Below, in pieces: positions 6,191 through 8,611 of a stretch of DNA of 8,611 bases. A program made the translations under genes and the position numbers. Under the pieces are notes generated by a model that ran no database searches, had not been told where the DNA came from, and saw only the letters and a list, made by a program, of their open reading frames with translations. This DNA is from Pseudomonadota bacterium (GTDB lineage Bacteria; Pseudomonadota; Alphaproteobacteria; Rhizobiales; Hyphomicrobiaceae): assembly GCA_023412745.1 (NCBI GenBank), contig JAEZBZ010000316.1, positions 1-8,611 on the forward strand, given 5' to 3'. The first letter of the stretch is position 1. Each line of letters opens with the position of its first letter.

Positions 6191-6606
6191 CCCTGGCCAC
6201 AGCACAGGCGTCAGCTAATCCTGGGGTCAACTTTCCGAGATGTGGTTGCCAGCGCGCCCTTTTGGGTTCGCTTCAAGCCGCGTTAACCGGGCGCGTCGGA
6301 TAGCTTTCAGCCGCCTGCCACGGAACTCTGGCGACCCGTGGCCCGTTGAATACCTGACCGGGGTATCGGTGCAGCTGATGGCGTGAGATCGAAAGGCCAA
6401 GAGATCCCGCTTGGCTGCACCAGATCAAGGCGGTGACGTCCGCTTAGAGCCGCGCCGAGAGCGAGGTGCTGCGGGATCCACGCGGCGCAATGCGTCCGCG
6501 TGCAATCGCCTCGGGCGACCGCGCCGACCAAACGCGCAAGTTGGATAAACTGGTCGGTTTGTTCGAGCGCGCCAAGCGCTGATGATGGAACACTGAAAGA
6601 CGCGAT
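6191..6606 (+). other. Gene-poor interval with possible ORF remnants
   Basis: No convincing gene. A 48-codon ORF (6240-6386) and an open stretch from 6448 to the TGA at 6595-6597 are the only coding-like segments. The latter ends in RADQTRKLDKLVGLFERAKR, a plausible amphipathic C-terminus; an in-frame TAG at 6445 precedes it, and just upstream of that the frame reads PAWLHQIKAVTSA. It could be a decayed gene. I recognise neither, and no tRNA, IS end or strong hairpin is evident. The promoter of the following operon must lie here or further upstream. Confidence 0.35.
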
Positions 6607-7350
6607 ATGATGCAACAGCCAAAGGACGCAAAGCTGTATCGGATGGTGACGGACGCTCATGTTTGCCCGTTCGGCCTGAAGTCACTTGATCTTCTCAAGC
6701 GCGAAGGCTTTGCGGTCGAGGATCACAAACTGCAATCACGCGCAGAGACTGACGAATTCAAGGCCCGGCACGGCGTCAAGACGACCCCGCAGACCTTCAT
6801 CGATGACGAGAGGATTGGCGGATACGACGATCTGCGCCACCATTTCGGACGATCGGTCAGGGATCCGAAGGAAGTGACTTATCGGCCGGTGATCGCCGTC
6901 TTTGCGATGGCGTTACTGATGGCGATGGCAGCAAGCTACGCCGCATACAGCTCGATCTGGACTGTGCGCGCAGCGGAATGGTTCATTGCCATGTCGATGT
7001 GCATCCTCGCCATCCTGAAGCTGCGAGATGTCGAGAGCTTTTCCAACATGTTTCTCGGCTACGACCTGCTGGCGCTGAGATGGGTGCCGTATGCCTATGT
7101 CTATCCGTTCGGCGAGGCTCTGGCCGGCATCCTGATGATCGCCGGCGCTCTTCTGTGGATTGCCATTCCGGTTGCCCTCATCATCGGCACGATCGGGGCG
7201 GTCTCGGTGTTCAAAGCCGTCTATGTCGATCAACGTGAACTGAAATGCGCCTGCGTGGGCGGCGACAGCAACGTGCCGCTCGGCTTCATATCCCTCACCG
7301 AAAACCTGATGATGATCGCCATGGCGCTCTGGATGCTCGTCAAAACGTGA
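6607..7350 (+). CDS. Glutaredoxin-MauE fusion, redox-associated inner-membrane protein
   Basis: A 247-residue protein with two parts. Residues 9-80 form a glutaredoxin-like thioredoxin fold with active-site CPFG (C20-P21-F22-G23), the cis-Pro loop TTPQTFID (P61) and the glutathione-binding-like GGYDDL (71-76). Only one active-site Cys is present, as in monothiol glutaredoxins. Residues about 95-247 are a MauE/DoxX-type four-helix membrane domain, with helices near 97-113, 125-138, 165-200 (two) and 228-245, and a CAC pair (C214, C216) before GGDSNVPLG. MauE is known as a factor for methylamine dehydrogenase disulfide formation; here a general thiol or metal role in the inner membrane is inferred. 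The ATG at 6607 is followed by a second ATG; the ribosome-binding site is weak (GAAAGA). The DUF305 gene follows 15 nt after the stop. Confidence 0.85.
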   Translation: MMQQPKDAKLYRMVTDAHVCPFGLKSLDLLKREGFAVEDHKLQSRAETDEFKARHGVKTTPQTFIDDERIGGYDDLRHHFGRSVRDPKEVTYRPVIAVFAMALLMAMAASYAAYSSIWTVRAAEWFIAMSMCILAILKLRDVESFSNMFLGYDLLALRWVPYAYVYPFGEALAGILMIAGALLWIAIPVALIIGTIGAVSVFKAVYVDQRELKCACVGGDSNVPLGFISLTENLMMIAMALWMLVKT

Positions 7351-7355
7351 GAATC

Positions 7356-7360
7356 GGAGG
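7356..7360 (+). promoter_or_regulatory. Ribosome-binding site of the DUF305 gene
   Basis: GGAGG lies 2 nt before the ATG at 7363 and 5 nt before the ATG at 7366. The spacing favours 7366 as the real start. Confidence 0.7.
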
Positions 7361-7365
7361 TAATG

Positions 7366-7863
7366 ATGTCCTATGGCCGCTTTGCTGCGATGATTGCTAC
7401 GTCGACCGTGGTCATGTTCGGGCTCATGTATCTCAACACCTACGCGCTCGACCACGCGACCTTCAGCCAGACCAGAACGTGGATGGCGCTACTGATGGGC
7501 GCGGCGATGGCCGTAATCATGATGGGCTTCATGTGGTCCATGTACAAGGACAAGCGGCTCAACGCCGCGCTCATCGGTGCAAGCGTCGTGGTGTTCGCGG
7601 TCTCGCTGTGGCTCGTGCGCAGCCAGGAGACCGTCTTCGACGTGAGCTACATGCGAGCCATGATCCCGCATCATTCCATTGCCATCCTGACCAGCGAGCG
7701 TGCTCATATCCGAGATCCGCGCGTCAGGAAGCTGGCTGACGGGATCATCGAAGCGCAGGTGCGGGAGATCAAAGAGATGAAGCTGCTTATTGCTGAGCTC
7801 GAAGCCAAGCCTGTACCGGAGACCGCGCGTGACATTCCACCCGATCAGTCAAAGCGCCGGTAG
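7366..7863 (+). CDS. Membrane-anchored DUF305 protein
   Basis: A 165-residue protein starting MSYGRFAAMIATST. Three hydrophobic helices (about residues 7-26, 38-58 and 66-84) precede a C-terminal DUF305 segment: YMRAMIPHHSIAILTSERAH and then ADGIIEAQVREIKEMKLLIA. The MIPHHS pair of histidines and the E/Q-rich helix are hallmarks of DUF305, a ferritin-like four-helix family often seen beside copper or other metal-resistance genes; in this family they are suspected metal ligands. The start at 7366 is preferred over 7363 on Shine-Dalgarno spacing. It is the second gene of a tight operon with the glutaredoxin-MauE protein, which suggests a joint envelope redox or metal function. The function is inferred from family and context only. 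Confidence 0.87.
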   Translation: MSYGRFAAMIATSTVVMFGLMYLNTYALDHATFSQTRTWMALLMGAAMAVIMMGFMWSMYKDKRLNAALIGASVVVFAVSLWLVRSQETVFDVSYMRAMIPHHSIAILTSERAHIRDPRVRKLADGIIEAQVREIKEMKLLIAELEAKPVPETARDIPPDQSKRR

Positions 7864-7881
7864 CATCATGCGGATGGAGCG

Positions 7882-7904
7882 CCACGGGTGATCCTCCCCG
7901 GTGG
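7882..7904 (+). terminator. Weak hairpin after the DUF305 gene
   Basis: CCACGGG (7882-7888) can pair with CCC and GTGG (7896-7904) around a 7-nt loop with a 2-nt CG bulge, 18 bp after the stop codon. A TTTT run comes only 13 nt later, so terminator activity is uncertain. Confidence 0.3.
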
Positions 7905-8380
7905 AACGTTGATCAACTTTTGTGAGAGGAGGGAGCATCGTCCGCTCCGAGGCTTCTGACAATGCTGATCGTGAGCCGGGCGGTCTACGTCGATTGAGGT
8001 TCGACCAGAATCTCGCTCTCGTTATCGCAGCACTCGTGAAGTGCCTTTTCTTCCATAGAGGCTGAATTGCCTTTTTGGCCAGCGTGGAACCATCGCGATC
8101 TGGACCGGCCGTGTCCGCAAGTTGCGAAAGCTGACATCGGCGATGAATCAGACTTGAGCGGCAGCTCGCGGCCCGTTGCGTCCGCCTCCCAGCGGAGGCC
8201 AGCGGATCACTCCGACGATAGTGAACCAAGGACGTGATGTGCCGGCGCCGAGCGAATCATCGCCAGCCCTGCAGTTGGCGACGCAAGGAGCGCTGATTGC
8301 TGGCTCCGGTCACAGACGTCTCGCGACAGAGGATCAGATGTTGATTTTCTTCGGTAGCACTGATCTAGCTCGATGCATTG
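7905..8380. other. Long intergenic stretch without a supported gene
   Basis: No reading frame on either strand has a credible start, ribosome-binding site and protein-like sequence. Visible structures are a palindrome GTTGATCAAC (7909-7918) and a perfect 6-bp hairpin, GCCTCC-CAGC-GGAGGC (8184-8199), without a U-tract. A decayed gene or a non-coding RNA cannot be excluded. Confidence 0.4.
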
Positions 8381-8459
8381 TTCGTCTCTTTGTTTCAGGG
8401 ACAATCCAATTCACTCGCGGTCGCCGCTCTGAAACAATGTGAAACAAGGCTGAGACGAA
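8381..8459. promoter_or_regulatory. Tandem TGAAACA repeats with mirrored copy, probable response-regulator operator
   Basis: On the plus strand TGAAACA starts at 8430 and 8440, and TGAGACG at 8451: three units 10 and 11 bp apart, about one helical turn, the usual layout for OmpR/PhoB-type regulators. A mirrored copy lies to the left: TTCGTCTC (8381-8388) is the exact reverse complement of GAGACGAA (8452-8459), and TGTTTCA (8391-8397) that of TGAAACA (8440-8446). The array ends 53 bp before the response regulator ATG, so autoregulation is a reasonable inference. Confidence 0.6.
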
Positions 8460-8512
8460 ACGCAACACGAGGCTCGGTAGGATGCCGGGCGAAGCTCCCC
8501 TTGGCGTCGTAT

Positions 8513-8611
8513 ATGTCACCTCGCAACCCAGGTCCGATCTTGGCAATTCCGCGACCAGCGGTCGAAGCTCATATCCTGGTCGTCGACGATGATGCGCAGA
8601 TCCGTCAGCTC
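8513..8611 (+). CDS. Response regulator receiver domain, 5' end only
   Basis: From ATG 8513 the frame stays open to the window edge (33 codons). After about 18 variable residues comes EAHILVVDDDAQIRQL, the first beta strand and acidic pocket (DDD) of a two-component receiver domain. The phospho-accepting Asp and any output domain lie beyond the window, so OmpR-type membership is a guess supported by the helical-turn-spaced repeats upstream. The start is uncertain: no good Shine-Dalgarno precedes 8513, and the frame is also open upstream, with a TTG at 8501 and another at 8540 as alternatives. Confidence 0.75.
   Translation, partial: MSPRNPGPILAIPRPAVEAHILVVDDDAQIRQL

Noticed and set aside
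7849..8229. Minus-strand 126-codon ORF after the DUF305 gene
   Set aside because: Arg/Ser-rich translation without domain features and no Shine-Dalgarno; its end overlaps the DUF305 3' end.
8176..8442. Plus-strand 88-codon ORF upstream of the response regulator
   Set aside because: It has no ribosome-binding site, its protein looks random, and it runs into the repeat array that is better explained as regulatory DNA.
8430..8459. CRISPR-like short repeats
   Set aside because: Units are 7 bp at 10-11 bp spacing, far too short for a CRISPR array, and there are no cas genes; they fit a regulator binding array.

Overview
The window looks like a chromosomal piece of a high-GC alphaproteobacterium, most likely in the Bradyrhizobium/Rhodopseudomonas/Nitrobacter group. 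This rests on codon usage, on an XRE regulator paired with a SulP transporter, and on a glutaredoxin-MauE protein followed by DUF305, arrangements I associate with that group. The assignment is inference; there is no rRNA or other marker gene.

Left part (1-3812) is dense and ordinary. The 3' end of tex, an RNA-binding transcription accessory protein, is followed on the same strand by a UPF0178 (YaiI/YqxD) gene that nearly touches it. A secreted four-cysteine protein of unknown function follows; its 3' end overlaps by 26 bp the convergent sulP gene for a STAS-domain anion permease. sulP lies downstream of a small XRE/HTH regulator on the minus strand. The regulator's upstream region carries a 17-bp inverted repeat and a third half-site in 17-bp register, a strong operator candidate.

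Middle part (3860-6600) looks like an eroded accessory patch. It holds an apparently intact GT-B glycosyltransferase with an unusual E/D catalytic pair, a hairpin right after its stop, a short remnant resembling the end of a membrane protein, and an internally deleted IS3-family element with recognisable inverted ends and a frameshifted orfA. About 400 bp without a convincing gene follow.

Right part (6607-8611) holds a tight two-gene operon: a glutaredoxin domain fused to a MauE-type four-helix membrane domain, then a three-helix membrane protein with a DUF305 domain. It is probably an envelope redox or metal-handling module. About 650 bp without a clear gene follow, ending in tandem TGAAACA-type repeats at 10-11 bp spacing with a mirrored copy. 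These lie upstream of the 5' end of a response regulator gene cut by the window edge.

Nothing amounts to a proven new system. The best leads are the two operator-like arrays (3803-3853 and 8381-8459) and the glutaredoxin-MauE/DUF305 pair.
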